Of a stretch of DNA of 64,000 nucleotides, positions 1 to 8,757 are shown in pieces (position 1 is the stretch's first letter; every line of letters starts with the position of its first letter). A program made the position numbers and the translations under genes. The DNA is from Aureibaculum algae (GTDB taxonomy: Bacteria > Bacteroidota > Bacteroidia > Flavobacteriales > Flavobacteriaceae), in NCBI RefSeq assembly GCF_006065315.1, contig NZ_CP040749.1:4982001-5046000 (forward strand), written 5' to 3'. Under the pieces are notes generated by a model. That model had not been told where the DNA came from. It worked only from the letters and a program-made list of their open reading frames with translations, and made no database searches.

Positions 1-1721
1 AAATTTTCATCTGCTAAGATGGCATCAGCATCACCATTAAAACCACTTGGACCAGCAATACCAATTCTAAAAGTATAGATGTTATATGTCCTTTGTTTAT
101 AAGAACCATATGCACCCACTTTTAATTTAGCGTCTTTTTGAAATAAACTATATTTTCTAGTTACATCTAACTTTCCAACATGATTTTCTTCTTCTAAGTT
201 TCTCCAAATTCTTCTTGGTTCACTATTTTGAGGAATACTAAAACTCCCATCTTCTTCAATTCTAAATGAAGTTGCACGTACATCTTTATCATAAATAGTA
301 GATAAAGTTGATGCTAACTTCCATTCGGTTTTCCATGAAGCATCACTATTTGTATGCGTACCTGACAGTAAACCATTGGTAATTGACCTTTCAGTATACA
401 CTAAACTATTCTTTATTGCTAAAGCAAAATCTCCCTCATTTAGTTCTTGATCAAATAAACCTGCACTTGACTCGCCATTTTGAATACGCATTACATTTAT
501 TTTATACTTAGAACGATCTGTTTTATAAGACAAACCAACCAAACCACTCAATACAACGTTTTGCTCACCCAAATTACCATTTTGACCTTTACTCAAAGGC
601 ATTTCAATACTAGACGTATTCGGATCTTTTCTATAAAAGTTGTTCTGAGCATTCTCATAAAAATTCGTTTCATTTTTATAAGATACAGAAGCTATATAAC
701 CCAGCCTATGATCCTTTTTTCCTATTGTATATTGATTACCTGCTGTTAACCCAATACTATAGTCCATCGTACTATTTGATTCAAGAGCTGCTAAATTTGG
801 GTTAAATCTTTTTGTTATTTCCGTTAACACTGCACTATTATCAAAAGTATTTGGTATTGGCTGATAAGGACTTATTGGTAAGGCTCTTGTGCCATCATCA
901 TAGCCTAGAAAATCAGTATTACCACCATTATAATTTAAAAAATTACTTTTAAAGTGCATATCAGGATTATAAGAACCACTTAATGATAGGCTAAACTCTT
1001 TTTTAGAAGGAAATTCTTTGGTAACAATATCAACAATACCACCCGTAAAATCTGCGGGTAAATCAGCCGTTGCTGATTTTACAACGATTATATTGTCAAT
1101 AATATTTGTTGGAAAAATATCCATTTGTATCGTATTTCTATCGGGATCTAATCCTGGTATATCTACTCCATTTAAAATAGTTTTAGTGTACCTATCACCC
1201 AAACCACGGACATAAACATATTTACCTCCCTGAATAGAAACTCCTGGAACACTTTTTACGGCATTTGCCAAGTCACTAGCACCTAACTTTTTAAAATTTT
1301 GAGATGAAATACCATCTAATAAATTAACTGATCTTCTTTGAATATTTAAAACTGAAGATTCTGTATTACGAGCTGTTTCTGCAGTAATAATTACCTCCTC
1401 AAGTGAACCTGAAGCTTCCTTCAAAGTAATATCTAAAACAGTAACATCATCTGGTTTTATAACCACTTCAGTAACTTCAGTAGTTTCAAATCCTAAAAAT
1501 TTAAAAACAACGGTATACGTTCCTGCTTCTAATTCAATTGAATACGTTCCTTCAAAATCTGATGTAGTACCTTTATCAGAACCTTTAATTAAAACCGTTG
1601 CAAATGGTAAAACATCGTTTATTTCACCATCCTTAATTGTCCCTGATAAAGTACCCTTCTGGGCATTTAACAAATTAAAAATTAAGGTAAAAGTTATGAA
1701 TAGTATAAATTTAATTTTCAT
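1..1721 (-). CDS. TonB-dependent receptor with carboxypeptidase-like regulatory domain (3' end outside window)
   Basis: Outer-membrane TonB-dependent transporter. The reading frame is open from an ATG at 1721 to the window edge, so about 573 N-terminal residues are visible and the end of the barrel is missing. It starts with a Sec signal peptide (hydrophobic stretch ending near LLNAQ). A CarboxypepD_reg-like beta-sandwich follows (about residues 22-105; GTISGTIKDGE-like start, FKFLGFET core). Next is a plug domain (about 120-235) with the motifs YVYVRGLGDRYTKTILNG and PADFTGGIVDIVTKE, then barrel strands. The gene lies 114 bases downstream of a beta-helix lipoprotein on the same strand, which suggests a receptor plus surface-partner pair. 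The substrate cannot be read from sequence. Established: the family imports ligands using TonB energy. Inferred: the pairing with the neighbour. Confidence 0.9.
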   Translation of the reverse strand, partial: MKIKFILFITFTLIFNLLNAQKGTLSGTIKDGEINDVLPFATVLIKGSDKGTTSDFEGTYSIELEAGTYTVVFKFLGFETTEVTEVVIKPDDVTVLDITLKEASGSLEEVIITAETARNTESSVLNIQRRSVNLLDGISSQNFKKLGASDLANAVKSVPGVSIQGGKYVYVRGLGDRYTKTILNGVDIPGLDPDRNTIQMDIFPTNIIDNIIVVKSATADLPADFTGGIVDIVTKEFPSKKEFSLSLSGSYNPDMHFKSNFLNYNGGNTDFLGYDDGTRALPISPYQPIPNTFDNSAVLTEITKRFNPNLAALESNSTMDYSIGLTAGNQYTIGKKDHRLGYIASVSYKNETNFYENAQNNFYRKDPNTSSIEMPLSKGQNGNLGEQNVVLSGLVGLSYKTDRSKYKINVMRIQNGESSAGLFDQELNEGDFALAIKNSLVYTERSITNGLLSGTHTNSDASWKTEWKLASTLSTIYDKDVRATSFRIEEDGSFSIPQNSEPRRIWRNLEEENHVGKLDVTRKYSLFQKDAKLKVGAYGSYKQRTYNIYTFRIGIAGPSGFNGDADAILADEN

Positions 1722-1780
1722 GTTATTTTATATTATAAAACATTTAAAAATGTTCTCTTTCTTCTATATACTTTAAATAT

Positions 1781-1810
1781 CAATTGCCCATACCATAGTA
1801 TGAGCAATTG
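1781..1810 (-). promoter_or_regulatory. Intergenic RNA hairpin between the beta-helix lipoprotein and the TonB receptor
   Basis: The minus-strand RNA can form a 13-bp stem (arms 1781-1793 and 1798-1810, one G-U pair) closed by a 4-base loop. It lies 25 bases after the lipoprotein stop and is not followed by a clear U-tract. It may be a processing or partial-termination element that sets different expression levels for the two genes. This is inferred from position only. Confidence 0.5.
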
Positions 1811-1835
1811 AATAATTCAAATAATTAATTTTAGT

Positions 1836-3062
1836 TTATTCTAAAGCATTTTTAATGTCTGCCATTGTCCAAGTAAATCCAGACATATCAGCACCAGTAG
1901 ATTTTGAACTTGATGTAACATCTGAAGAGAAATTAGCTGCATCTGCTCCAAAAGTTGATCCTACATCAGATTTATCAGCAAAAATTGATGCTGATGTACT
2001 TACACCTTCTGGTAAAACAATTTGCCAGTTAGTAAAAGATAATTTACCATCCGTATAATTTGCAGCAACACCATCATTATCTAATTCAACATCTGAATCA
2101 GCCTTAAATCCATAAGCCAAAACATTTTTTGTAGTTCCCATTGCACTACTTCTGTAATCAGCATATTCACCTCTTTCTGTAGTCTCATTACCAATTAAAG
2201 TAAGACCATCAATAGTAAATTGACCTTCTAAACTACCTTCAGGACCATCAATTTCTAATGCATGATCAGAAGCCGTTCCTAATATAACTACTGAATTCGT
2301 TATTGTTCCAGAATACGCTTGATCAATATCTAAACCATCATCACCAGCAGACCAAACTACCAAGTTAGATGCGTTAACTGAACCTCCAAAAAACTCAATA
2401 CCATCATCTACATTTGCTACAACTTCAATATTGTCAATAACAGTTCCACTACCAACTGCACCTAATGTTAAACCATTGATTTCGTTATCAGGACTCAATT
2501 CTGCACCACCATGACGGATAGAAATATATTTTAAAATTCCTGAATTATCAGTAGCATCATCGCCTCCAAAAAGACCATTTGTATCTGTTGCAGGTACACC
2601 TTCAATTTGCACTTCAGTAACATCTCCTTTAAAAGAACCTGGAGCATATCCTAATAGGATAAGACCTCCCCAAAGACCTCTATCATTTTCAGATAAATTT
2701 GTTCCCGCAGATTGTCCAATGGCGATATTATCTGCTGATGAAGTAAAAATAATTGGTGCAGAAGCAGTTCCTTGAGCATCAATTTTTGATCCTCTAGAAA
2801 TAATCAATGCAGAAGCTTGTGTGCCCGTACCCGCATAAGCTTTAATAATTGTACCTGGCTCAATAGTTAATGTTGCTCCATTAGCCACAATAACTCTACC
2901 ACTAATTTCCCATATTTTATCTTGAGTTAAAGTTCTGTCAGTTGCTATGGTACCTTCAAGAACTGTATCAACAGGTACTTCAATAATAATCTCTGGATCA
3001 TCATTTCCTGTACATGATGCTAATAAAACCACGATACTTAATGAGTAAAATAATTTCTTCAT
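1836..3062 (-). CDS. Putative beta-helix surface lipoprotein paired with TonB receptor
   Basis: Predicted lipoprotein of 408 residues. The N-terminus has a hydrophobic stretch followed by a lipobox (LLAS-Cys17) and acidic residues (TGNDDPE), as in surface-exposed Bacteroidota lipoproteins. The rest is rich in short beta-strands with G, N, D and T turns (for example ATLTIEPGTIIKAY, GIEFFGGSVNASN, GDDGLDIDQ), which reads as a right-handed parallel beta-helix. No catalytic motif is recognised. It is transcribed ahead of the TonB receptor, so it may capture or present the ligand for that receptor or accompany its expression. A near match to the -7 element (TTTATTTG) lies about 50 bases upstream. 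Homologues are often vaguely annotated. The exact function is unknown. Confidence 0.75.
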   Translation of the reverse strand: MKKLFYSLSIVVLLASCTGNDDPEIIIEVPVDTVLEGTIATDRTLTQDKIWEISGRVIVANGATLTIEPGTIIKAYAGTGTQASALIISRGSKIDAQGTASAPIIFTSSADNIAIGQSAGTNLSENDRGLWGGLILLGYAPGSFKGDVTEVQIEGVPATDTNGLFGGDDATDNSGILKYISIRHGGAELSPDNEINGLTLGAVGSGTVIDNIEVVANVDDGIEFFGGSVNASNLVVWSAGDDGLDIDQAYSGTITNSVVILGTASDHALEIDGPEGSLEGQFTIDGLTLIGNETTERGEYADYRSSAMGTTKNVLAYGFKADSDVELDNDGVAANYTDGKLSFTNWQIVLPEGVSTSASIFADKSDVGSTFGADAANFSSDVTSSSKSTGADMSGFTWTMADIKNALE

Positions 3063-3366
3063 TTTTTTCTTAATTTTTAGTTTACTTTTTTTGTTTAAAT
3101 TTTACGTTGCAAATAAATAACACCAATGTAAAGTTTAGGTTAACTTAAAATTAAAGATTTGTTATGTTTAGTTTATCTTAATGTTATGAAGTACTTGATT
3201 TTTAAAATAAATGAAGAGAAACAAAGACAACTTAAAAGAATTGAAAAAGAAAAAAGGCAGGTAATATTATGAGATAGATTATAAACAACATAGAAATAGC
3301 AACGTTTTTAAGATTATATATTCTTAAAAACGTTGCTATTGATTATCTAAATAACTAGTTGAAATT
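3063..3366. other. Intergenic region between the lipoprotein gene and pgi
   Basis: A 304-base AT-rich gap. It holds the upstream region of the lipoprotein gene (3063-3180) and the long inverted repeat behind pgi (3295-3340). No convincing gene is seen. A 28-codon frame at 3186-3272 on the plus strand is Lys/Glu-rich and probably chance. Confidence 0.6.
3295..3340 (-). terminator. Perfect 19-bp inverted repeat downstream of pgi
   Basis: Arms 3295-3313 and 3322-3340 are exact reverse complements, separated by an 8-base AT loop. The repeat lies 27 bases after the pgi stop codon. The stem is unusually long and perfect, but no strong U-tract follows on either strand, so a role in 3' end formation or RNA stability is likely but not certain. 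Confidence 0.6.
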
Positions 3367-4935
3367 TTATGCCAAAAACTTTTTAGCTAATTCTTTTCCT
3401 AGTTCAACACCAAATTGATCAAAACTAAAAATGTTCCAAATATAGCCTTGTACAAAAGTTTTGTGCTCATAGGTTGCTATAAGCTTACCTAAATTTTTTG
3501 GAGTGAGTTTATCCATTAAAAAGGAATTTGATGGTTTATTGCCCTCAAACACTTTAAATGGTAATAACTTCGAAATTTTATCTTGTTGTCCAGCAGTTTT
3601 TAGCTCTAAATGCACCTCTTCTTTAGCTTTACCTAAATACAAAGCTTCCGCTTGAGCATAAAAATTTGACATCAATTTATTATGATGATCTTCATTTCCG
3701 TATAACGATTCCCTAAAACCGATAAAATCGACTGGAATTAGTTTTGTACCCTGATGTACCAATTGCATAAAAGCATGTTGTACATTGGTACCTGTATTTC
3801 CCCAAATGATATTTCCTGTTTGATAATCAACTGGATTACCATCACGATCTACCGATTTACCATTACTTTCCATTGATCCTTGTTGTAAATAAGGTACAAA
3901 TTGCGTTAAATATTGAGAGTAAGGAATAACAACTTCAGATTCTGTTTCAAAAAAGTTATTATACCAAATACTTACTAAAGCTAACGTTACTGGAATATTC
4001 TGATCAAATGACGTTGTTTTAAAATGTTCGTCCATTTCATAAGCACCTGTTAATAGTTGATCAAAATTATCAAATCCTAATGCTAAACTAATAGATAAAC
4101 CAACGGCACTCCACAAAGAATAACGACCACCAACCCAGTCCCACATGGTAAATATATTATTCTCAGCAATTCCAAAAGCGGCAACTTTAGATAAGTTCGT
4201 TGAAACTGCTACAAAATTATGTTGAATATCATTTTGAGTTGCTCCTTTTGATAAAAACCATTTTTTAACTGTTTCTGCATTGGTCAAGGTTTCTTGCGTA
4301 GTAAATGTTTTAGAAACAATAACAAACAATGTAGTTTCAGGGTCTAACTCTTTTATGGTTTCCATAACATGGTCACCATCAATATTAGATATAAAGTGTG
4401 TTTTTAAATGATTTTTATAATATTGTAGTGCATCTACAACCATTCGAGGTCCCAAATCAGAACCTCCAATACCAATATTTACGATATCAGTTATCGCTTT
4501 GCCTGAATATCCTTTATGGTTTCCTGAAATCACTTTTTCAGAAAAAACTTTCATTTTTTGAAGAGTATCATTCACCTCATCCATTACATTTTCACCTTCA
4601 AACATTACAGCATTACCTGATTTATTACGAAGGGCAGTATGTAAAACAGCTCTGTTTTCAGTTTCATTTATTATGTCACCTGCAAACATTTTATCAATAC
4701 CATCTTGTAAATCAACTTCATTTGCTAATGCAACTAAAGATTTTAAAACGTCATCATTAATTCTGTTTTTGGAAAAATTCAAACTTAAATCATCATGTTT
4801 TAAGCTATATTTTTCTAATCTTTCTGAATCTTGCATAAAGAGTTTTTTCATATCAGTATTTTTAATTCCTTGATATAATTCTTGTAAACTCTTCCAAGCG
4901 ATAGTTTCTGTAGGGTTTTGATTTTTTAATGCCAT
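3367..4935 (-). CDS. pgi: Glucose-6-phosphate isomerase
   Basis: Interconverts glucose 6-phosphate and fructose 6-phosphate in glycolysis and gluconeogenesis; cytoplasmic. The 522-residue length is close to normal for the long bacterial form. Family signatures are visible: GGRYSLWSAVGLSI in the middle, QGSMESNGKS carrying the catalytic Glu, GNEDHHNK carrying the catalytic His, and FDQFGVELGKELAK near the C-terminus carrying the catalytic Lys. The ATG start gives the usual N-terminus (MALKNQNPTETIAWKSL). A -7 element lies at 4959-4966, about 25 bases before the start. It follows the M23 peptidase and DUF3108 genes on the same strand but has its own apparent promoter and a strong hairpin behind it. 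No anomalies seen. Confidence 0.98.
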   Translation of the reverse strand: MALKNQNPTETIAWKSLQELYQGIKNTDMKKLFMQDSERLEKYSLKHDDLSLNFSKNRINDDVLKSLVALANEVDLQDGIDKMFAGDIINETENRAVLHTALRNKSGNAVMFEGENVMDEVNDTLQKMKVFSEKVISGNHKGYSGKAITDIVNIGIGGSDLGPRMVVDALQYYKNHLKTHFISNIDGDHVMETIKELDPETTLFVIVSKTFTTQETLTNAETVKKWFLSKGATQNDIQHNFVAVSTNLSKVAAFGIAENNIFTMWDWVGGRYSLWSAVGLSISLALGFDNFDQLLTGAYEMDEHFKTTSFDQNIPVTLALVSIWYNNFFETESEVVIPYSQYLTQFVPYLQQGSMESNGKSVDRDGNPVDYQTGNIIWGNTGTNVQHAFMQLVHQGTKLIPVDFIGFRESLYGNEDHHNKLMSNFYAQAEALYLGKAKEEVHLELKTAGQQDKISKLLPFKVFEGNKPSNSFLMDKLTPKNLGKLIATYEHKTFVQGYIWNIFSFDQFGVELGKELAKKFLA

Positions 4936-4958
4936 TTTTAATCTAGATTTTAGTACTA

Positions 4959-4966
4959 CAAATTTA
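4959..4966 (-). promoter_or_regulatory. -7 promoter element of pgi
   Basis: TAAATTTG on the minus strand matches the Bacteroidota -7 consensus TAnnTTTG, 23 bases before the pgi ATG. No clear -33 TTG was seen. Confidence 0.55.
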
Positions 4967-5051
4967 ATGAAATATCAAATGTGTTTAGGCACAATTCCTA
5001 TTAATTATAGAATTGGACTAATCTAAGAGCAATAATGAAGTATCTTAAGCT

Positions 5052-6281
5052 TTAATCAATAGTTAAACCATCGAGTTGTTGTCTATATGATTTAATAAAA
5101 GTTAAATAACCTGCTTTAAGGCTATCTTTAATTGGCTCTGCAGAAGGTAATTTTTCCTTCAATGGATCTACCTGTACTCCATTTTTCCAAAAACGGTAAC
5201 ATACATGTGGACCAGAAGTATTACCAGTCATACCAACATAGCCTATCACATCGCCTTGTTTAACAAAGTCGCCTTTTTTTACAGCACGCTTACTCATATG
5301 TAAATATTGAGTAGTATATACTGAATTATGCTTTACCTTAACATAATTTCCGTTACCACCTCTTCTAGCAGATTCTATAACCGTACCATTTGCGGTACTC
5401 ATGATTGGTGTACCCACTCCAGCGGCAAAATCAGTACCTCTATGTGGCTTTATTTTACCATAATATCTAATAAACCGCTTTAGGTTATATCGAGATGATA
5501 TTCTGCTAAAACTTAAAGGAGCTTTAAGAAACTGTCTTCTTAATGAGTTGGCTGTATCATCATAATAATCAGATATATTTTTAGTAGAATCTGTTACAAA
5601 ATTAAACGCATAAAAAGGTTGATTTTTATGTTCAAAGTATGCTGCTTTTATTTCTCCTAAACCAGCATAGATAGTATCGTCAATAAATTTTTCTTCGTAT
5701 ATAACTTTAAAATTATCGCCTTTTTGAAGGTGGAAAAAATCGACCGTCCAAGCATAAACATCAGACAATTCATTAACCAAAGCATAATCTAACCCCTTGT
5801 CTTGCATTACCAACGAAAGAGCATATAAACTATCAGAAATAGCTCCAGAAGCTTCTTTTACTACTGTTTTAATATTCTTTTCATGAAATTCATAAAAAAT
5901 AGTATCCGTAAAATCAATAATCACATATTCCGTTATTCTGGGTTGGTACACAAATACCTGAGCTTTTTCGGTGGTATCTTTATTGGCTAATATAACATAA
6001 GGTTTACCTACAATTAATTTAGCTACATTAAATGTATCTTTAACCGACTCCACAATATTGTAAACTTCACTATAATCTACATGATGATTATTTAGTATTT
6101 CACCAAAGCTATCACCGTTTCTAATGGTGTCTTCAATTACTTTATAGTCATCTAATGTATAACCAAATTTTTGAATCAGTTCGGGAATTTCAATTTTAGT
6201 TGAGATAACTTCTTCTTCAATTTTATCACTTTTACATGAAAAAAAGAATACAATTAAGAGGAGAAAAATTAGGTTTTTCAC
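5052..6281 (-). CDS. M23-family peptidoglycan metallopeptidase, lipoprotein, with altered zinc motif
   Basis: Envelope lipoprotein (lipobox FFFS-Cys16) of 409 residues. It has an N-terminal LysM-like or opacity-associated region and a C-terminal LytM/M23 domain (about residues 275-375). The first zinc motif is intact: His280 and Asp284 in HRGTD. The middle His is present in TQYLHMS. The last motif, normally HxH (GPHLH), reads GPHVC with His359 and Cys361, so the usual zinc-ligand His is a Cys. In my recollection this HVC form recurs in flavobacterial relatives, so it may be a working Cys-ligand variant rather than damage. Established: M23 enzymes cut peptide cross-links in murein. A -7 element lies at 6314-6321. 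The gene sits between DUF3108 and pgi. Confidence 0.9.
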   Translation of the reverse strand: MKNLIFLLLIVFFFSCKSDKIEEEVISTKIEIPELIQKFGYTLDDYKVIEDTIRNGDSFGEILNNHHVDYSEVYNIVESVKDTFNVAKLIVGKPYVILANKDTTEKAQVFVYQPRITEYVIIDFTDTIFYEFHEKNIKTVVKEASGAISDSLYALSLVMQDKGLDYALVNELSDVYAWTVDFFHLQKGDNFKVIYEEKFIDDTIYAGLGEIKAAYFEHKNQPFYAFNFVTDSTKNISDYYDDTANSLRRQFLKAPLSFSRISSRYNLKRFIRYYGKIKPHRGTDFAAGVGTPIMSTANGTVIESARRGGNGNYVKVKHNSVYTTQYLHMSKRAVKKGDFVKQGDVIGYVGMTGNTSGPHVCYRFWKNGVQVDPLKEKLPSAEPIKDSLKAGYLTFIKSYRQQLDGLTID

Positions 6282-6313
6282 TGTATTTTATTGGCTTTTT
6301 TTTAAGAATGCCA

Positions 6314-6321
6314 CAAATCTA
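6314..6321 (-). promoter_or_regulatory. -7 promoter element of the M23 peptidase gene
   Basis: TAGATTTG on the minus strand, 32 bases before the ATG, fits TAnnTTTG. It implies that the peptidase can be transcribed separately from the upstream DUF3108 gene. Confidence 0.5.
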
Positions 6322-6390
6322 CTATTTTACCTACTATGAATAAAGTTAAAGTAACAAAAATTTGTATCTGGGATTTTGAAACCACAGGTT

Positions 6391-7167
6391 TTAATCAAAA
6401 ATCATTGGAAAGGAATTTGCCAAACCCTTATAAAGATCTAAGTCTGCTCTTAATGATCCGACAGCTAAATCTGCCTTAATTCGAAGTGGTATTTTATTTT
6501 TATCATTGCTAACCCAAACGGTTATACTTTCCTTAGCTTTAAAAACACGACCTGCCTGTACAAGTGGTCTAAACTTTGCACTGGCTACTTTACCAAATTT
6601 CGTTTTAATCGTTTCAGTACCTAAATAACGTAACCTAAAAGGATAATTCTTTTCATCAAAAAACATGGTTAATTTAACTTCATCACCAGGTTTCATTTTT
6701 GAAATGTCTTGATTTCTTAAATAATATAGAGTAGAAAGCATATCATGTACACCTTGATCTGTACTAAACATTTCTTCTGTCTTTTTTTCATGATCTTTTA
6801 CAGTAGCTTTATTACTATTTTGATGGAAATGTATTTCTTTATCTTTAGTATAACCCCCTTCATCTATCTTTCTAATAAATTTATATGGAAGTAAATTATT
6901 CTTATAAAAATAGGTTTGATAATCGTCATTTACTTTGAAAAACCACCCTGTAACTCCAGTAGTTTTTCCTTTTCCCTTGATATGAAAAGAAGACTTTCCA
7001 TTATTAGTACTTTCCTTAATTTCTAAGGTTGCACTACCAGCATTAAACCAATTACTATAACTGATTCTATATTTTAATAATTCTCCCTTTTTAAACGCAG
7101 GTTTCACATTCTGTGCTTGTAGAACAAAAGAAAAGATAAGTAAAAGAAATAGTGTCTTTTTATACAT
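6391..7167 (-). CDS. DUF3108 domain-containing periplasmic protein
   Basis: Exported protein of 258 residues. The N-terminal signal peptide ends near VLQAQ, and a single DUF3108 domain fills the rest. Visible family features are an early GELLKYRISYSNWFNAGSA stretch, a central QGVHDMLSTLYYLR helix, and late strands with KFRPLVQAGRVFKAKESITVWVS. The fold is an outer-membrane-associated beta-barrel-like or lipocalin-like sheet, and its biochemical role is not known. It precedes the M23 peptidase by 109 bases on the same strand. In flavobacteria I recall the order DUF3108, M23 peptidase, pgi as common, which hints at a cell-envelope role. No lipobox is present, so it is probably soluble in the periplasm. 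Confidence 0.85.
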   Translation of the reverse strand: MYKKTLFLLLIFSFVLQAQNVKPAFKKGELLKYRISYSNWFNAGSATLEIKESTNNGKSSFHIKGKGKTTGVTGWFFKVNDDYQTYFYKNNLLPYKFIRKIDEGGYTKDKEIHFHQNSNKATVKDHEKKTEEMFSTDQGVHDMLSTLYYLRNQDISKMKPGDEVKLTMFFDEKNYPFRLRYLGTETIKTKFGKVASAKFRPLVQAGRVFKAKESITVWVSNDKNKIPLRIKADLAVGSLRADLDLYKGLANSFPMIFD

Positions 7168-7355
7168 GTTTAATCTATTTGTATGATAAAATACAATTAT
7201 TGTTCCAAAAAAGAAAACCCTTAAAAATAATACATTTTAAGAGTTTAACTAATTTCATTGTCAATTTTATTATAGTAGCTTGTTAAGTACTTTCAAAATC
7301 TCATCATCACCTATAATTTCTAAGGGTCGCTTTGTTCTTTTTTATTAAATGTAAT

Positions 7356-7748
7356 CTATTGTCGCTCAAAAACACCGCTACTTTCAGTTTCTTCTCCGCT
7401 ATTTGAAACCATAATTAATATATCACCGTCAAATTTAGGAGTTACCACATCACCATCAATATTATAAAGGCTATTGCCAACGTTTACCCAAGTACCTTCA
7501 TCAATTTTACCCATTGAAATACACGCATTAGTATCATTAGAACCAAAATGTTCTACATCAAAGAGTCCATCAGTTTTAAAATCAAGTAAAACAGCATCTT
7601 TACAATCTATTGTATTCACAATTCCATGAGACCTAATCTCAATCAACTTCCATTTTCCAAGTAATTCATCTTGATTGGAAGCATCTTCATTATTGTCACA
7701 AGCCATAAAAGTTATGGCAACAGTAAGTAATAATACAAAGGTTTTCAT
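7356..7748 (-). CDS. Small lipocalin-like lipoprotein
   Basis: Lipoprotein of 130 residues (hydrophobic leader, lipobox TFMA-Cys17, then DNNED). The mature part starts with ELLGKWKLIEIRSHG, the typical GxW entry of lipocalin-like domains. Beta-strands follow with DFKTDGLFDVEHFG and EGTWVNVGNSLYNI. Two Cys residues (in TIDCKD and NACISMG) could form a disulfide in the periplasm. Members of this group are widespread in Bacteroidota and mostly uncharacterised; ligand binding is inferred from the fold only. The gene sits alone between the dioxygenase-like gene (39 bases upstream) and DUF3108, with a 188-base gap downstream that holds nothing recognisable. Confidence 0.75.
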   Translation of the reverse strand: MKTFVLLLTVAITFMACDNNEDASNQDELLGKWKLIEIRSHGIVNTIDCKDAVLLDFKTDGLFDVEHFGSNDTNACISMGKIDEGTWVNVGNSLYNIDGDVVTPKFDGDILIMVSNSGEETESSGVFERQ

Positions 7749-7787
7749 TAGTAGTTCATCATTAGGTTGACTACCTTAACGAGAAAA

Positions 7788-8729
7788 CTAAGTCAATATT
7801 TTATAAGCTTCTAAATTTGTTACTCCCCAATTCTCAAATTCTTCTTTACTCCATAAATCAGGAAAAAATATTCTTTTTTGATATTTTGGGTGCATGTATT
7901 TACGCCAATCACTACCTCCTGTAGCCTCATCTTGGGTAGCTATGTATTTACCTGCAGCCTCATAATGTGACATTACCCATTTAATATTAATACAATAATC
8001 TAAATGACGCATGGCATTAATTAAATCAATATTTTCTTTATCTTTTTCAGGTAACGATTTAAACTTCGACCATAAATTAATCGTATTATATTCCTTCATG
8101 ATACTCAGGAATTCCGTTTTATACTTTTTTTCAAATTGTTCTAATAAAAACGATTTTTTACCTGTTTTATAATCTTTACCAGCCGCTTGCCAATACAAAT
8201 GTTCAAATGCATTTTCAAAAGCTGTATTGCGATCAATTTTTGATCTAAATCGATAATCAATCAAATTGATTAATTCAGTACTGCAAAATTCAATCAATCG
8301 ATATTGGGCACTTTGAAACCCACTAGCTGGTGTTAATGTATCTCTAAATTTCGCATATTGCTCACGCTCCATACCATCTCCCATAATAGTAAAAGAGGCC
8401 GTAAGCATGTCAAAATAACGACTTATTCGCATTAACCTTTCTGTGAAAAATTTAGTAGTCAAATTTTCATGATGAGCTATCTGCTCAATTTCCCAACGTA
8501 TCATTTTAAAGATAAGTTCGTTAATTTGATGGTACATTATAAAGACCATTTCGTCTTTAAAACCGGTTCGCTGTACTTGTAAATTTAACAAGGCATCAGT
8601 TTGAATATAATCCCAATAAGTAATGGGTTTACTATACAACAATCCATCCAATTGTGTTTCTAAATCTTGATCGATGGTGTCGTATTTTTCTTTTAATAGT
8701 TTTATCCTCTGTTCAATGTTCTTGTCCAT
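7788..8729 (-). CDS. Tryptophan 2,3-dioxygenase family protein
   Basis: Heme-dependent dioxygenase family that opens the indole ring of tryptophan to N-formylkynurenine; cytoplasmic. The 313-residue product shows the family's N-terminal helix motif YHQINELIFK (His67), a likely heme ligand His255 in WVMSHYEAAGKY, and the substrate loop EATGGSDWRKYM. I chose the ATG at 8729. A TTG/ATG-type start 21 bases further upstream would lie on the promoter, because a -7 element (TATCTTTG, 8748-8755) covers it. The protein is longer than classic bacterial TDO (about 280), and no other kynurenine-pathway gene is visible here, so the substrate may not be tryptophan. It follows tilS closely. Confidence 0.85.
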   Translation of the reverse strand: MDKNIEQRIKLLKEKYDTIDQDLETQLDGLLYSKPITYWDYIQTDALLNLQVQRTGFKDEMVFIMYHQINELIFKMIRWEIEQIAHHENLTTKFFTERLMRISRYFDMLTASFTIMGDGMEREQYAKFRDTLTPASGFQSAQYRLIEFCSTELINLIDYRFRSKIDRNTAFENAFEHLYWQAAGKDYKTGKKSFLLEQFEKKYKTEFLSIMKEYNTINLWSKFKSLPEKDKENIDLINAMRHLDYCINIKWVMSHYEAAGKYIATQDEATGGSDWRKYMHPKYQKRIFFPDLWSKEEFENWGVTNLEAYKILT

Positions 8730-8747
8730 ACCGTATAATTTGATACA

Positions 8748-8755
8748 CAAAGATA
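8748..8755 (-). promoter_or_regulatory. -7 promoter element that fixes the start of the TDO-family gene
   Basis: TATCTTTG on the minus strand ends 18 bases before the ATG at 8729. Transcription would begin about 8741-8744, after the alternative start codon at 8750, which supports the shorter protein. It partly overlaps the gap after the tilS stop. Confidence 0.65.
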
Positions 8756-8757
8756 GT

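Noticed and set aside
3186..3272. 28-codon Lys/Glu-rich frame in the gap between the lipoprotein gene and pgi
   Set aside because: No promoter element in the right place, no recognisable domain, and composition expected from AT-rich spacer.
6336..6479. Plus-strand frame with CIWDFETTGF, resembling the first motif of DnaQ-type exonucleases
   Set aside because: Only 47 codons, mostly antisense to the DUF3108 gene, with no second or third exonuclease motif and no full domain. The motif is most likely chance.
7270..7340. Minus-strand stretch of about 23 codons (KRTKRPLEIIGDDEILKVL) resembling the end of an ankyrin repeat
   Set aside because: No start codon and a stop directly before it. It could be a gene remnant, but it is too short to support.
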